From an uncultured Pseudomonadota bacterium (GTDB taxonomy: Bacteria; Pseudomonadota; Gammaproteobacteria; CAJXQU01): 64,000 nucleotides of DNA. The notes beneath the pieces were generated by a model. The model did no database searches. It was given only the letters and a program-made list of their open reading frames with translations, and was not told the origin of the DNA. Positions 8,044 to 18,137 of the stretch are shown here, in pieces. The stretch is from positions 186,001-250,000 of the forward strand of contig CAJXQU010000002.1 in NCBI GenBank assembly GCA_913058255.1. The letters run 5' to 3'. Position 1 is the first letter of the stretch, and every line of letters starts with the position of its first letter. Position numbers and translations under genes: made by a program.

Positions 8044-8493
8044 TTACCGTCTTTTTTTAAAAAATGATTTTAGCATATCAGAGCATTCTTGTTCTAATAA
8101 GCCACCGCTAAATTCAATGGTGTGGTTTAATTTATTTGTCCCTACAATTTCAAAAACACTACCCGCAGCACCACCTTTTGGGTCATACGCGCCGAAGACA
8201 ATACGTTCAATTCGTGCATGAATAATAGCACCTGCACACATTGCACAAGGTTCCAGCGATACATACAAGGTCGTGTTTGGAATTCGGTAATTCTGTAAGA
8301 TTTGCGCAGCACTCCGTATCGCTACAATCTCAGCATGTGCGGTTGGATCGTGATTGATGATCGGCTGGTTCCAACCTTCACTAACTAATTCGTCATCTTT
8401 CACAATGACAGCCCCTACAGGAACCTCACCAAGTAGCTCAGCTTTTTTAGCTAGTTCAATGCAATGGCGCATCCATTTTTTATCCATAAACAA
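8044..8493 (-). CDS. tadA: tRNA-specific adenosine deaminase
   Basis: TadA deaminates A34 of tRNA-Arg(ACG) to inosine. The 149-residue product has the complete zinc-deaminase signature: HAEIVAI with the catalytic Glu and zinc-binding His, and PCAMC with the two zinc cysteines. It also has the GEVPVGAVIV strand and a C-terminal FFKKRR basic tail typical of bacterial TadA. The ATG at 8493 encodes MFMDKKWMRHC; a start a few codons later is possible. It leads a two-gene operon with the glutaredoxin gene. Confidence 0.95.
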   Translation of the reverse strand: MFMDKKWMRHCIELAKKAELLGEVPVGAVIVKDDELVSEGWNQPIINHDPTAHAEIVAIRSAAQILQNYRIPNTTLYVSLEPCAMCAGAIIHARIERIVFGAYDPKGGAAGSVFEIVGTNKLNHTIEFSGGLLEQECSDMLKSFFKKRR

Positions 8494-8580
8494 ATTAGTT
8501 ATCTACTAATGAACATTGACACTTAATAGATAATGTTCCTTTTTGTGATTCTGAGTGATTAAATTATAAAAGAACTTTAC

Positions 8581-8616
8581 TGAGAATATCTCACTTTGTC
8601 TTTTCTAAACGACAAA
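8581..8616 (+). promoter_or_regulatory. Two dyads upstream of the CTERM gene, candidate enhancer sites
   Basis: TGAGA-ATA-TCTCA (8581-8593) is a perfect dyad, and TTTGTC-N10-GACAAA (8595-8616) is a second one. They lie roughly 120-150 bp upstream of the predicted sigma-54 transcription start, the usual distance for an enhancer-binding activator such as PrsR. That they bind an activator is inference. Confidence 0.35.
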
Positions 8617-8706
8617 TAATTTAAATATTTACCTTATATTTACACCTGAAAAGTTCAGTATCATCATTAGTATACTGTTTACAATGGGGTAGTTTGGTTG
8701 ATAAGT

Positions 8707-8723
8707 TTGGCATCACAGTTGCT
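8707..8723 (+). promoter_or_regulatory. Sigma-54 (-24/-12) promoter of the CTERM gene
   Basis: TTGGCATCACAGTTGCT has the invariant GG and GC spaced by 10 nt and matches YTGGCACG-N4-TTGCW at nearly every position. The start of transcription would fall near 8734, giving a leader of about 53 nt before the ATG at 8787. PEP-CTERM-type exported proteins are known to depend on RpoN and the PrsK/PrsR pair in several bacteria, so the promoter class fits the gene. Confidence 0.7.
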
Positions 8724-8786
8724 CTGTTCCTAGTTACAGTCTAGACTTAAACGCTAGAATTAACTCATCAAAGTAAAGGAAAAGTA

Positions 8787-9689
8787 ATGAAAAAAATAGC
8801 AATGTCATGTGTGCCGTTTGCGCTCGCGCTTTGTTCACAAATGGTTTCAGCCGCTGCAGTAATGGATCGTTGGGGAACTGCTACCAGCACATTTGCATTC
8901 GAATGTGCGACACAATACTGTAACGACCTCGACCGCGGAGGTCCACGTGGTTCTAGAAATGATAACGCCTACCATGAAACAATTTCCTCTTCTAGAGTCA
9001 CAGATGAAGAAAATTTTAATGCCCGAGCTATCGCTGAGATTGAACATACTGGGGCCATAGCCTTACCTCATTTGCGAGGAGAGGTTTTGTCAGGGCGGAA
9101 TCTTTATACAGAAGCTAGTGCTTATGCATTAGAAGGTTTCTCGTACAGTGGTATCTCACAAACCGTTAACTTAGGGATTGGGCTTGAGGGATCAATACTT
9201 GATCCCATGCCTAATAACATTTCTGATGGAACTTCTATAGCTAGTAGTGTGTATTTATTTACTGATGCGCTAGCGCTTGAAAACACATTAGCTCCAAATC
9301 AAGTTCGACTATTTGGAGCTGCTCTATTTGACTTGGCAAGTGCTGAAGAATCATTAATCTTAAATAACTCTTCAGAACCTACGAACGGGATTCTTGCAGA
9401 CACAGCAACAATAAGTTTTGATTTAGAAGATGGCGATACTTTTTATATTTATGCAACACATCAAGTCATGTCTTCAGGTCCAGGGATTGATTGTCCCACC
9501 TGTCCTGACTTCACGAGTGCATCATCGATGAATAGTTTGAACCTAGATCTTACAACTTTGAGTGGCGACCCCGTAACAGGTTTAACAGCAAGCTCAACAG
9601 TTGCAGCGGTGCCTTTACCAGCAGCAGTCTGGCTGATGGGCTCTGCCTTAATGGGTTTGGTTGGTTTTAGACGAAGGAAAACGTCTTAG
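8787..9689 (+). CDS. VPLPA-CTERM sorting domain exported protein
   Basis: A 300-residue protein. It has an N-terminal Sec signal peptide (MKKIAMSCVPFALALC...SAAA), an extracellular beta-rich middle with no recognised catalytic motif, and a C-terminal sorting signal: AAVPLPAAVWLMGSALMGL followed by VGFRRRK. That tripartite tail (VPLPA, hydrophobic helix, basic end) is a PEP-CTERM variant recognised by an exosortase, and such proteins usually belong to exopolysaccharide or floc matrices. No exosortase is in the window. AAAGGAAAAG precedes the ATG, and a sigma-54 promoter lies upstream. Confidence 0.9.
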   Translation: MKKIAMSCVPFALALCSQMVSAAAVMDRWGTATSTFAFECATQYCNDLDRGGPRGSRNDNAYHETISSSRVTDEENFNARAIAEIEHTGAIALPHLRGEVLSGRNLYTEASAYALEGFSYSGISQTVNLGIGLEGSILDPMPNNISDGTSIASSVYLFTDALALENTLAPNQVRLFGAALFDLASAEESLILNNSSEPTNGILADTATISFDLEDGDTFYIYATHQVMSSGPGIDCPTCPDFTSASSMNSLNLDLTTLSGDPVTGLTASSTVAAVPLPAAVWLMGSALMGLVGFRRRKTS

Positions 9690-9703
9690 GCTTTAGGGTC
9701 ATA

Positions 9704-9736
9704 ATACCGCAGCATCGTAATTAGATGCTGCGGTAT
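9704..9736. terminator. Bidirectional terminator between CTERM gene and guaA
   Basis: A perfect 13-bp inverted repeat (ATACCGCAGCATC/GATGCTGCGGTAT) with a 7-nt loop sits between the convergent 3' ends. T-tracts are short on both strands, but the stem is very stable. Confidence 0.8.
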
Positions 9737-9761
9737 GAATTACTGTTGCTTCTTGTGAAAC

Positions 9762-11333
9762 TCACTCCCACTCAATCGTTGCAGGTGGTTTACCTGATAT
9801 ATCGTAAACCACGCGAGATACATTTGGGATCTCATTAATGATCCGTCGTGAGAGCAGATCAAGAATATCATAAGGCAGATGCGCCCATCGGGCAGTCATA
9901 AAATCAATAGTTTCAACGGCTCTTAATGCAATCACGTAGCTGTAGTTTCGACTGTCTCCAGTGACTCCGACAGATTTCACTGGTAGGAATACAGCGAAGG
10001 CTTGGCTGACCTTTTCGTACAAATCATTGTTATAAAGCTCTTCCATAAAGATCGCATCAGCAAGACGTAGAATATCAGCATATTCTTTTTTCACTTCGCC
10101 CAAAATACGGACGCCGAGGCCTGGGCCAGGGAATGGGTGTCGATAGATCATTTCGCTCGGTAAACCAAGTCCAACGCCCATTTTGCGCACTTCATCTTTA
10201 AATAGTTCGCGAAGTGGTTCGATCAGTTCTAATTCCATATCATCCGGTAAACCACCAACATTATGATGTGATTTGATCACATGGGCTTTACCATTTTTTG
10301 TTCCTGCAGATTCGATCACATCAGGATAGATTGTGCCTTGCGCTAACCAATTTACATCGGTTAACTTACGCGCTTCCTCTTCAAAAATTTCGATGAAAAT
10401 ATTACCGATAATCTTACGTTTCTTTTCTGGATCAGCTTCGTCTTTGAGACCATTTAAAAAACGGTCTTCAGCATCAACTCGAATGACTTTTACGCCCATG
10501 TGTTCTGCAAAGGTGGTCATGACTTGATCGCCTTCATTTAGGCGAAGCAGACCATTATCAACAAATACGCAAGTTAGCTGATCGCCGATAGCACGATGGA
10601 GCAGGGCAGCCACCACAGAAGAATCAACACCGCCTGATAGACCTAATAATACTTTGTCATTCCCCACTTGCTGACGAACCGTTTCAATACTATCTTCGAT
10701 AATATTCTCGGTTGTCCAGCCGGATTCACAACCGCAGATTTCATGTAAGAAACGATTCAGAATGCGCATACCTTGGCGAGTGTGTGTGACTTCTGGATGA
10801 AATTGTAATGCGTAAAAATGACGCTCTTCATCGGCCATTCCTGCGATAGGTGCGCTGTCTGTTGAAGCTATGACTTTAAAACCTGCAGGTAAGGTTTTAA
10901 CACGATCACCATGGCTCATCCAGACATCGAGCATTCCCCAGCCTTCGGGTGTGCTGTGATCTTCAATTTCTTTTAATAGATTAGAGTGACCACGCGCCCG
11001 AACTTGGGCATAACCAAACTCTCGGTGATCAGATTTTTCGACTTCACCACCTAATTGTGCCGCCATGGTTTGCATGCCATAGCAGATACCTAGTACTGGA
11101 ACACCAGCTTCAAATACAGCCTGAGGTGCACTGATCTCCGAGTCTGTTACCGACTCAGGACCACCCGAGAGAATAATGCCTTTCGGTGCTAGTTTACGGA
11201 TCGCTTCGGCCGATAAATCATAAGGGTGTAGCTCACAATAAACTCCAGCTTCACGTACGCGGCGGGCAATCAATTGTGTGTATTGTGAACCGAAATCCAG
11301 AACTAAGATTCGATCAGCATGTATATCAGTCAT
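9762..11333 (-). CDS. guaA: GMP synthase (glutamine-hydrolysing)
   Basis: GuaA converts XMP, glutamine and ATP to GMP. The 523 residues show the N-terminal class I glutamine amidotransferase domain (about 8-205) with nucleophile GICYGMQ and the His-Glu motif FHPEVTHT, the ATP-pyrophosphatase P-loop [10 protein letters not shown] (about 230) and the C-terminal dimerisation domain ending in IEWE. Length matches the family. It lies 56 bp downstream of guaB in the same direction, the usual guaBA operon. Confidence 0.98.
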   Translation of the reverse strand: MTDIHADRILVLDFGSQYTQLIARRVREAGVYCELHPYDLSAEAIRKLAPKGIILSGGPESVTDSEISAPQAVFEAGVPVLGICYGMQTMAAQLGGEVEKSDHREFGYAQVRARGHSNLLKEIEDHSTPEGWGMLDVWMSHGDRVKTLPAGFKVIASTDSAPIAGMADEERHFYALQFHPEVTHTRQGMRILNRFLHEICGCESGWTTENIIEDSIETVRQQVGNDKVLLGLSGGVDSSVVAALLHRAIGDQLTCVFVDNGLLRLNEGDQVMTTFAEHMGVKVIRVDAEDRFLNGLKDEADPEKKRKIIGNIFIEIFEEEARKLTDVNWLAQGTIYPDVIESAGTKNGKAHVIKSHHNVGGLPDDMELELIEPLRELFKDEVRKMGVGLGLPSEMIYRHPFPGPGLGVRILGEVKKEYADILRLADAIFMEELYNNDLYEKVSQAFAVFLPVKSVGVTGDSRNYSYVIALRAVETIDFMTARWAHLPYDILDLLSRRIINEIPNVSRVVYDISGKPPATIEWE

Positions 11334-11389
11334 TCTTTTTGGCTCTATAGATTGTAGATTTTACTTGATCGTACAAAAACTAACGGCGG

Positions 11390-12856
11390 CTAGCTCTGAC
11401 GATAGTTGGGTGGTTCTTTGGTAATCGTCACATCGTGTACGTGACTTTCACGCATACCTGCGGGTGAAACACGAATAAACTCTGGCTTAGTACGCATTTC
11501 GTTTAGGTTTGAACAGCCGGTATACCCCATTGAGGCACGAATACCGCCGATCAATTGGTGAACGATGGCGGAAAGCGCTCCTTTATAAGGTACGCGACCT
11601 TCGATACCTTCAGGGACAAGCTTTTCAATCTCATCATTTTCTTGGAAATAGCGATCAGACGAACCGTGTGTTTGTGACATAGCGCCCAAAGAACCCATTC
11701 CTCGGTAAGATTTATACGAGCGACCTTGATAAAGTTCGATCTCGCCCGGTGCTTCCTCAGTACCGGCGAATAAGCCACCGACCATAATACTATGTGCACC
11801 AGCAACTAATGCTTTAGAAATATCTCCGGAGAAACGGATACCGCCATCAGCAATCATTGGAACGCCTGTTCCTTCTAACGCTTCGACAACATTATTAATC
11901 GCTGTGATTTGTGGAACACCAATACCGGTAACGATTCTGGTCGTACAAATTGACCCGGGGCCAATACCGACCTTAACGGCATCTGCTCCAGCATCAACGA
12001 GTGCTGTTGCTGCAGCGCCTGTAGCGATATTTCCACCGATGATTTGTACATCATTTGCATGGTTTTTACTCGTCCAAGCAACCATGTCCAACACGCCTTG
12101 CGAATGACCATGTGCGGTGTCGACAACAATCACGTCAACGCCGGCTTCGATCAAGGCTTCGATACGTTCATGCGTGCCTTCACCTGTACCAACAGCTGCA
12201 CCTACACGTAGACTTTCTGTGCTGTCTTTGCAGGCATGAGGATAGCGATCGGATTTGCGAATATCTTTTACGGTGATCAAACCACGTAGTTGGAAGTTGT
12301 CGTTTACGACGAGCACTTTTTCAATGCGGTGCTGATGCAACTTTTCTATTGCTTCTTCTTGGCTTGCGCCTTCTTTGACGGTAACGAGTCGATCTTTAAC
12401 AGTCATGATGCTGGCAACAGGCTTATCTAAATCATTTTCGAAACGTAGATCACGACTTGTCACAATACCAACCAGATCTTCGCCATCCACCACTGGCATA
12501 CCTGAAATATGATAGCGTCTTGTCAGATCAAGAACTTCACGGATACTGGTGTTGGCTGTTACAGTAACCGGATCTTGTACAATGCCACTTTCGTATTTCT
12601 TAACCTTACGAACTTGAGCCGCTTGTTCTAAGGTGCTGAGATTTTTATGGATAATTCCAATACCGCCTTGCTGAGCTAATGAAATCGCTAAACGTGACTC
12701 TGTAACGGTATCCATCGCTGCTGAGATAATCGGAATATTTAACGTGATGTCACGAGTGAGCTGCGTTTCCAAACTCGCTTCGCGAGGCAAAATGTTTGAA
12801 TAAGCTGGGACCAGCAAAACATCGTCAAAAGTAAGTGCTTCACCATTAATACGCAT
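11390..12856 (-). CDS. guaB: Inosine-5'-monophosphate dehydrogenase
   Basis: GuaB oxidises IMP to XMP with NAD, the committed step to guanine nucleotides. The 488 residues include the TIM-barrel start [20 protein letters not shown], two CBS domains (about 95-205), the catalytic loop [15 protein letters not shown] with the nucleophilic Cys, and the flap with the catalytic Arg-Tyr (EGRVPYKG). It is the first gene of guaBA and is divergent from xseA with about 110 bp between, which must hold both promoters. Confidence 0.98.
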   Translation of the reverse strand: MRINGEALTFDDVLLVPAYSNILPREASLETQLTRDITLNIPIISAAMDTVTESRLAISLAQQGGIGIIHKNLSTLEQAAQVRKVKKYESGIVQDPVTVTANTSIREVLDLTRRYHISGMPVVDGEDLVGIVTSRDLRFENDLDKPVASIMTVKDRLVTVKEGASQEEAIEKLHQHRIEKVLVVNDNFQLRGLITVKDIRKSDRYPHACKDSTESLRVGAAVGTGEGTHERIEALIEAGVDVIVVDTAHGHSQGVLDMVAWTSKNHANDVQIIGGNIATGAAATALVDAGADAVKVGIGPGSICTTRIVTGIGVPQITAINNVVEALEGTGVPMIADGGIRFSGDISKALVAGAHSIMVGGLFAGTEEAPGEIELYQGRSYKSYRGMGSLGAMSQTHGSSDRYFQENDEIEKLVPEGIEGRVPYKGALSAIVHQLIGGIRASMGYTGCSNLNEMRTKPEFIRVSPAGMRESHVHDVTITKEPPNYRQS

Positions 12857-12970
12857 AAATCAGATCTTCCTACAGTTAAACTCTAGTCTCAACTGCAATT
12901 TAGGGATGAAAAGCGACTTATTATAACGTGTTTTGTTGTTGTTCTTCCAGAGAGATATTAAGATCATTCT

Positions 12971-14317
12971 ATGAATTCTATTAAAGGTACTGGCGAGATC
13001 TATTCTGTTTCGCAGCTCAATAGCGAAGTTAAATCGGTTATCGAAGGAAATTTTCCAATGGTTTGGGTTGAAGGAGAGATTTCTAATCTCGCACAACCCG
13101 CATCAGGGCATATTTATTTCTCACTAAAAGATGCTAAAGCTCAAGTGCGTTGCGCGATGTTTCGCATGCGTAGAAGTATGCTTAATTTTCAGCCTGAAAA
13201 CGGTATGCAAATCATGATCTACGCCAGAGTTGGGCTTTATGAAGGGCGCGGCGAATATCAGCTGGTGGCTGAGCGTATGGAACCATCAGGTGAGGGCGCT
13301 CTGCAACTAGCTTTCGAACAGTTAAAAACGAAGTTAGATAGTGAGGGATTATTTGATCCGGCGACTAAGCAAGCACTGCCTGCATTTCCGAAGACTGTTG
13401 GTATTGTCACATCGCCAACAGGCGCTGCCATTAAGGATATTCTCAGCGTTCTGGAGCGACGCTTTCCTGCACTTGAAGTCATTATTTACCCAACCTTAGT
13501 TCAGGGTGACACGGCTTCACATTCGATCGCTCGAATGATTATGTTGGCCACTGAACGTCAGGAGTGCGATGTTTTGATCGTTACGCGTGGCGGCGGATCA
13601 TTAGAAGACTTATGGTCTTTCAATGAAGAAGTGGTTGCGAGAGCGATTGTTGATTGTGATATTCCAGTAGTCTCAGGTGTCGGACATGAGATCGATTTCA
13701 CTATCGCTGACTTTGTTGCCGATCTGCGGGCGCCAACCCCTTCGGCTGCAGCAGAGTTGATCAGCCAAGATCAGGTTAAAATTCGTCAGAATATTGAGGG
13801 GTTTCAGATCTGGATGCACGATCAAATCAAACAACAGCTCAAGCATTTAACTCAAATGGTTGCTTGGAATGAGAAACGCTTGGTCGATCCGCGTCGCCGT
13901 TTAGAAGAACATGCTCAACGATTAGATGATCTTGTCGTGAGGATGAATGCAACGATACGGTCGGAACTTGATCAGCGTCGTGTTGGCTTGAGTCTCTTGA
14001 TGGCGGATCTAAAGCAACACTCACCAGACAAGGTTATCACGATGAATACGGAACGTTGTCATCAGTATAGCGTCAGGATCAAGTCTGCTATGCAGCATCA
14101 GCTAGAAAAGCTATCGGCTAAATTAGGTGAAGCAGGCCGGACTTTAAATACAGTTAGTCCTTTAGCGACCTTAGATCGAGGCTATTCGATACTACAAACC
14201 GATACAGAGCAGGTCGTCAGATCAATCAAAGATGTAAATAAAGGCGATAAATTAACCGCTCGTCTACGCTCCGGCACACTAAAATGTACGATTAATGAGT
14301 GTATTGATTCTGAGTAA
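12971..14317 (+). CDS. xseA: Exodeoxyribonuclease VII large subunit
   Basis: XseA with XseB degrades single-stranded DNA. The 448-residue protein has the N-terminal OB-fold (SVSQLNSEVKSVIEGNFPMV, then WVEGEISNL), the catalytic core with GIVTSPTGAAIKDIL and TRGGGSLEDLWSFNEE, GVGHEIDFTIADFVADLRAPTPSAAAE, a long coiled-coil (about 270-390) and the C-terminal LDRGYSIL motif. Length is normal. xseB is not adjacent. A weak hairpin (CCTCA/TGAGG, 14344-14358) followed by ATTTT after the stop may end the transcript. Confidence 0.97.
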   Translation: MNSIKGTGEIYSVSQLNSEVKSVIEGNFPMVWVEGEISNLAQPASGHIYFSLKDAKAQVRCAMFRMRRSMLNFQPENGMQIMIYARVGLYEGRGEYQLVAERMEPSGEGALQLAFEQLKTKLDSEGLFDPATKQALPAFPKTVGIVTSPTGAAIKDILSVLERRFPALEVIIYPTLVQGDTASHSIARMIMLATERQECDVLIVTRGGGSLEDLWSFNEEVVARAIVDCDIPVVSGVGHEIDFTIADFVADLRAPTPSAAAELISQDQVKIRQNIEGFQIWMHDQIKQQLKHLTQMVAWNEKRLVDPRRRLEEHAQRLDDLVVRMNATIRSELDQRRVGLSLLMADLKQHSPDKVITMNTERCHQYSVRIKSAMQHQLEKLSAKLGEAGRTLNTVSPLATLDRGYSILQTDTEQVVRSIKDVNKGDKLTARLRSGTLKCTINECIDSE

Positions 14318-14404
14318 CTAAACTTCACTAACATTTCACACTTCCTCACTCCTTGAGGATTTTAAATGTAAGCCGATAAAGTAGACTTAAAACTTCGATT
14401 CAGA

Positions 14405-15349
14405 ATGGACTCTGGTATGAGAAAGGTAATTATTGGTTGGTTGAGCTTAGTCATCAGTTTTTATAGTAGCGGCGGTTATGCGGAGCGAGCTTCATTAATC
14501 GTTGATATCCAAACAAATCAAGTGTTGTATGCACATAATGCAAATCTTCCGGCCTATCCGGCTTCATTAACGAAGTTGATGACGGTCTATCTGATTTTTG
14601 AGGCTATCGAAAACCAGAAACTTTCACTAACAGATCAGTTCATAGCTTCTAAAACCGCACAAGCGCAAATAGGGTCGCGACTAGGACTACGTGAAGGTGA
14701 CGTGATTACAGTAAAAGAGTTAGTGTTGGCTTTGATCGTTCGTTCAGCCAATGATGCCGCGATTGTCGCTGCTGAAGCGCTTGCGTCAACAGAAGCAGAA
14801 TTTGTTAGGCAAATGAATTTTCGTACTCGTGTTTTGGGAATGAAAGATACAGTCTTTAAGAATGCTTCAGGTTTGCCTGACCCTGAACAGGTGACAACAG
14901 CGAGGGATTTAGCCGTTTTAGCGGTGGCTATTCAAAAACGATATCCACGTCATTTTCATTTATTTTCCGTCAAAACTTTCAGTTATAAAAATCGAGATTA
15001 CAAAACACATAATCATTTCACTAATAATTATGCTGGTGCTCATGGTTTGAAAACGGGCTTTACCTGTAATGCAGGCTATAATTTAGTGACACTTGTGCGA
15101 CGTAATAAACAACAATTGATCGGTGTGGTATTAGGTGAGGAGTCCTCAAAACAACGTGACATCTTGATGGCTTCTTTGATGGATAAGGCTTTGGAAAAGT
15201 CCATGAAAGTTGATAAAAATCTAACACTTGATCGACTTCGTTATCAGCAACAATATGGTGCGGGGGGGAATGCAAACTTAACCGCAATAGCTATTTCTTG
15301 TGGTTCGAAGAGCTTCATTCGTAAACCTGTTCTAGCCAGCTCATCCTGA
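14405..15349 (+). CDS. D-alanyl-D-alanine carboxypeptidase / endopeptidase (S11 family)
   Basis: A periplasmic peptidoglycan enzyme that trims or cleaves peptide side chains. All three active-site motifs are present: SLTK (Ser54/Lys57), SAN in RSANDAA, and KTG in GLKTGFT. A signal peptide precedes residue ~27; ATG 14417 is an alternative start giving a tidier signal. At 314 residues it lacks the C-terminal beta domain and amphipathic anchor of DacA/PBP5, so it resembles PBP7/PbpG in size, and a soluble or loosely bound enzyme is likely. The gene is monocistronic. Confidence 0.88.
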   Translation: MDSGMRKVIIGWLSLVISFYSSGGYAERASLIVDIQTNQVLYAHNANLPAYPASLTKLMTVYLIFEAIENQKLSLTDQFIASKTAQAQIGSRLGLREGDVITVKELVLALIVRSANDAAIVAAEALASTEAEFVRQMNFRTRVLGMKDTVFKNASGLPDPEQVTTARDLAVLAVAIQKRYPRHFHLFSVKTFSYKNRDYKTHNHFTNNYAGAHGLKTGFTCNAGYNLVTLVRRNKQQLIGVVLGEESSKQRDILMASLMDKALEKSMKVDKNLTLDRLRYQQQYGAGGNANLTAIAISCGSKSFIRKPVLASSS

Positions 15350-15441
15350 TACAATCAATTAGAAAAACTAGTACTGATCATCTTACTTGAATATATATAA
15401 GCAATTGCTAAACTATGTTTTCAATTATTAGGAGCAATTTT

Positions 15442-15861
15442 ATGAAAAGCATTTCCAAATTTCTTCAACTTGTCTTTCTAATAACAACTCTGTCATTAAT
15501 GGCATGCTCTTCACCCGATCCTGACATTGACTCTGCAGGTGTTTTATCAATAACCGCTGTTGATGCCGAGAAAAAATATACTCGCGAAGAAGCCGTTATA
15601 ATCGATGTCCGTGAGAAAAGTGAATGGGACGAAAAACATATCCCAGGTGCGATCCATATCCCGCTCGCGCAATTAAGTAATCGTATTGCTGAACTAGACC
15701 AATATAAAGCTTCGTCTATTATTATGCAGTGTCATAGTGGTATGCGTTCCGCTAAAGGCGCTGTGATTTTACACTCTGAAGGTTTTCAAAAAGTGTATAA
15801 CATGGACGGTGGCATTTTAGCATGGGATGGCGCGGGTTTAGTAACCGAATCGGCGAGATAG
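15442..15861 (+). CDS. Rhodanese-domain lipoprotein
   Basis: The start at 15442 is preferred: TTAGGAG lies just before it and it yields a lipoprotein signal ending LSLMAC. A single rhodanese domain follows (about residues 30-135 of 139) with IDVREKSEWDEKHIPGAIHI and the active-site loop QCHSGMRS, in which Cys would carry the persulfide. It is therefore a membrane-anchored periplasmic or outer-membrane sulfurtransferase, or a phosphate/arsenate-type rhodanese. Lipid anchoring of a rhodanese is less common than the cytoplasmic forms. Its own strong terminator follows. Confidence 0.88.
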   Translation: MKSISKFLQLVFLITTLSLMACSSPDPDIDSAGVLSITAVDAEKKYTREEAVIIDVREKSEWDEKHIPGAIHIPLAQLSNRIAELDQYKASSIIMQCHSGMRSAKGAVILHSEGFQKVYNMDGGILAWDGAGLVTESAR

Positions 15862-15875
15862 ATTTTCCTTTGCAA

Positions 15876-15921
15876 GACATAGCTGATCTATATGATAGAT
15901 CAGTTGTGTCGTTTTATTTTT
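15876..15921. terminator. Bidirectional terminator between rhodanese gene and tas
   Basis: A long hairpin (15876-15910) with the inner stem CTGATCTA/TAGATCAG, a 5-nt loop and outer GACA/TGTC pairing is followed by GTTTTATTTTT. It separates the convergent rhodanese (+) and tas (-) genes and has the hallmarks of an intrinsic terminator. Confidence 0.9.
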
Positions 15922-15931
15922 GCTCTTCAGG

Positions 15932-16972
15932 TTATGGGCTAGGGTTAGGATATTTTTGGTGAATGGCTTCTATTTCAGTCATCACCTCCTCACTTAGATC
16001 CAAATCAATACTGTTAATATCAGCTTTCAATTGATCCATCTTGGTTGCGCCGATAATCGTGCTCGTTACAAAGGGACGACTGTTTACGAACGCTAATGCC
16101 ATTTGTGCTGGGTCGAGATCATGCTCTCTTGCCAGCTTTACGTAAGCTTCAGTCGCTTCTACTCCTTGCCCTTTCGTATAACGGCTATATTCTTGGTATA
16201 GCGTTAAGCGTGCGCCAGCGGGCATATTTCCTTCCAGATATTTTCCAGAAAGAACACCAAAACCAAGTGGAGAGTAAGCAAGCAAACCAACATTCTCACG
16301 GCAGGCGACCTCAGCTAGACCTACTTCAAAGCTACGGTTTAATAAACTGTATGGGTTTTGGATACTAACCAGTCGTTCTTGTTGCTGCTTTTCAGCTACC
16401 TGAAGATAACGCATGGTTCCCCAAGGTGTTTCGTTAGAGACACCAATGTGACGGATCTTCCCAGCTTTGACCAAATCAGACAGTGCATCTAATGTTTCTT
16501 CAATAGGCGTAATGTCATCATCCTGTTTATGAACATAACCTAGCTCACCAAAAAAATTAGCCGATCGATCTGGCCAATGCAGCTGATACAGATCGATATA
16601 ATCGGTTTTAAGCCGTTTCAGACTTGTTTCAACCGCAGCAACAATATTGTCTCGATCGAGTCGGTTTTTACCATCACGGCAATATTTAACCCATTTACCA
16701 CGACCGCAGACTTTAGTTGCGATGACTAATTGATCTCGATTTTTACGTTGTTGCATCCAATCGCCGATGATGATTTCTGTAGCACCTTGAGTTTTCGCTT
16801 GTGGTGGGATGGGGTACAGCTCAGCGGTATCTATGAAGTTAATACCAGATTCAATCGCGTAGTCTAGTTGTTCGAAGCCTTCTACAAGGGTATTTTGTTC
16901 CCCCCATGTCATGGTTCCTAGGCAAATTTTACTAACATCAATGTTTGTATTTCCAAGTTTGGTAAATTTCAT
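15932..16972 (-). CDS. tas: NADP(H)-dependent aldo-keto reductase, Tas type
   Basis: A 346-residue TIM-barrel oxidoreductase. It carries the Tas-type N-terminus LGTMTWGEQN, the catalytic Asp/Tyr pair in FIDTAELYP, the Lys in IATKV, and the His in LYQLHWPDR. The segment IPPQAKTQGATEIIIG is diagnostic of the Tas branch rather than other AKRs. The family reduces carbonyls with NADPH; the natural substrate is uncertain. The gene is monocistronic and divergent from pyrC (about 120 bp apart). Confidence 0.9.
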   Translation of the reverse strand: MKFTKLGNTNIDVSKICLGTMTWGEQNTLVEGFEQLDYAIESGINFIDTAELYPIPPQAKTQGATEIIIGDWMQQRKNRDQLVIATKVCGRGKWVKYCRDGKNRLDRDNIVAAVETSLKRLKTDYIDLYQLHWPDRSANFFGELGYVHKQDDDITPIEETLDALSDLVKAGKIRHIGVSNETPWGTMRYLQVAEKQQQERLVSIQNPYSLLNRSFEVGLAEVACRENVGLLAYSPLGFGVLSGKYLEGNMPAGARLTLYQEYSRYTKGQGVEATEAYVKLAREHDLDPAQMALAFVNSRPFVTSTIIGATKMDQLKADINSIDLDLSEEVMTEIEAIHQKYPNPSP

Positions 16973-17093
16973 AGCTTAAGCCCATTCTATTGTAGACAAG
17001 TTAAAGGTAGAGTATCGCACGATTCGTCATCTCGAAAAGAGCACAGTTAGTTCAAAAACCAACAAATACATTTTATGAGAGAATACTTGCATC

Positions 17094-18137
17094 ATGGCAC
17101 AAAACGAAATTCAAATAACTCGACCAGATGACTTGCATTTACATGTGCGAACAGGGGACGCTTTAAAAAGCGTCGTGCCAGATACTGCTAGACAGTTTGC
17201 GCGCGCGATTATCATGCCTAATCTGGAAACTCCGGTGACTTCAGTAGAGCAAGCCGGTAAATATCGACAAGAGATATTAGATGCTGTGCCTGAGGGAATT
17301 GATTTTGAACCGTTAATGACACTTTATCTAACGGATAATACCTCTGTGGAAACGATCAAAGCCGCAAAAGACTCAGGGTTTATTCACGGATTGAAGCTCT
17401 ACCCAGCAGGTGCAACAACCAACTCTGATGCTGGTGTGACAGATGTTCGAAATGTTTATGATGTGTTAGAAACGATGCAGTTAGTCGATTTACCATTACT
17501 TGTACATGGGGAAGTGACGGATCCTGTCGTTGATGTTTTTGATCGTGAACGACTTTTTATAAAAGAAATACTTGCTCCTTTAATCGAAAGGCTACCAAAA
17601 CTTCGCATCGTGATGGAACATATCACAACAAGTGATGCTGTTGACTTCGTGATGTCTGCATCTGATAAAATTGCAGCGACTATTACAGCTCATCATTTAT
17701 TGATGAATCGTAATGCTATATTCACGGGTGGTGTCAGACCTCATCACTATTGTTTGCCCATTTTAAAACGTGAGGAACATCGACAAGCACTTGTCAAGGC
17801 GGCCACGAGCGGTAATCCAAAGTTTTTCTTAGGGACGGATAGTGCCCCACATGCTCAAGGGGCTAAGGAGTCCGATTGTGGTTGTGCTGGAATGTATACT
17901 GCTTACAATGCTATGGAACTTTACACTGAAGTTTTTGATCTCAATAACAGCCTAGGCAAACTTGAAGGCTTCGCTAGTACCTATGGTGCTGCATTTTATC
18001 ATTTGCCGCAGAGTACAGATTCTATTACTCTGCAACGACAAGATTGGAAAATTCCAGCCTCGTTACCACTAGGTCAGGAAAAAGTAATCCCATTACGTGC
18101 AGGAGAAAGCTGTCATTGGACGCTAACGAACAAATAA
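17094..18137 (+). CDS. pyrC: Dihydroorotase, homodimeric class
   Basis: PyrC cyclises carbamoyl-aspartate to dihydroorotate in pyrimidine synthesis. The 347-residue protein has the metal-binding HLHVR motif near residue 17, the carboxylated Lys in GLKLYPAGATTNSDAGV, further zinc ligands in VMEHITT and ITAHHLL, and the catalytic Asp in LGTDSAPH. Length matches the short Escherichia-type class. Its 3' end overlaps the rnt start, so pyrC and rnt form an operon. Confidence 0.97.
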   Translation: MAQNEIQITRPDDLHLHVRTGDALKSVVPDTARQFARAIIMPNLETPVTSVEQAGKYRQEILDAVPEGIDFEPLMTLYLTDNTSVETIKAAKDSGFIHGLKLYPAGATTNSDAGVTDVRNVYDVLETMQLVDLPLLVHGEVTDPVVDVFDRERLFIKEILAPLIERLPKLRIVMEHITTSDAVDFVMSASDKIAATITAHHLLMNRNAIFTGGVRPHHYCLPILKREEHRQALVKAATSGNPKFFLGTDSAPHAQGAKESDCGCAGMYTAYNAMELYTEVFDLNNSLGKLEGFASTYGAAFYHLPQSTDSITLQRQDWKIPASLPLGQEKVIPLRAGESCHWTLTNK

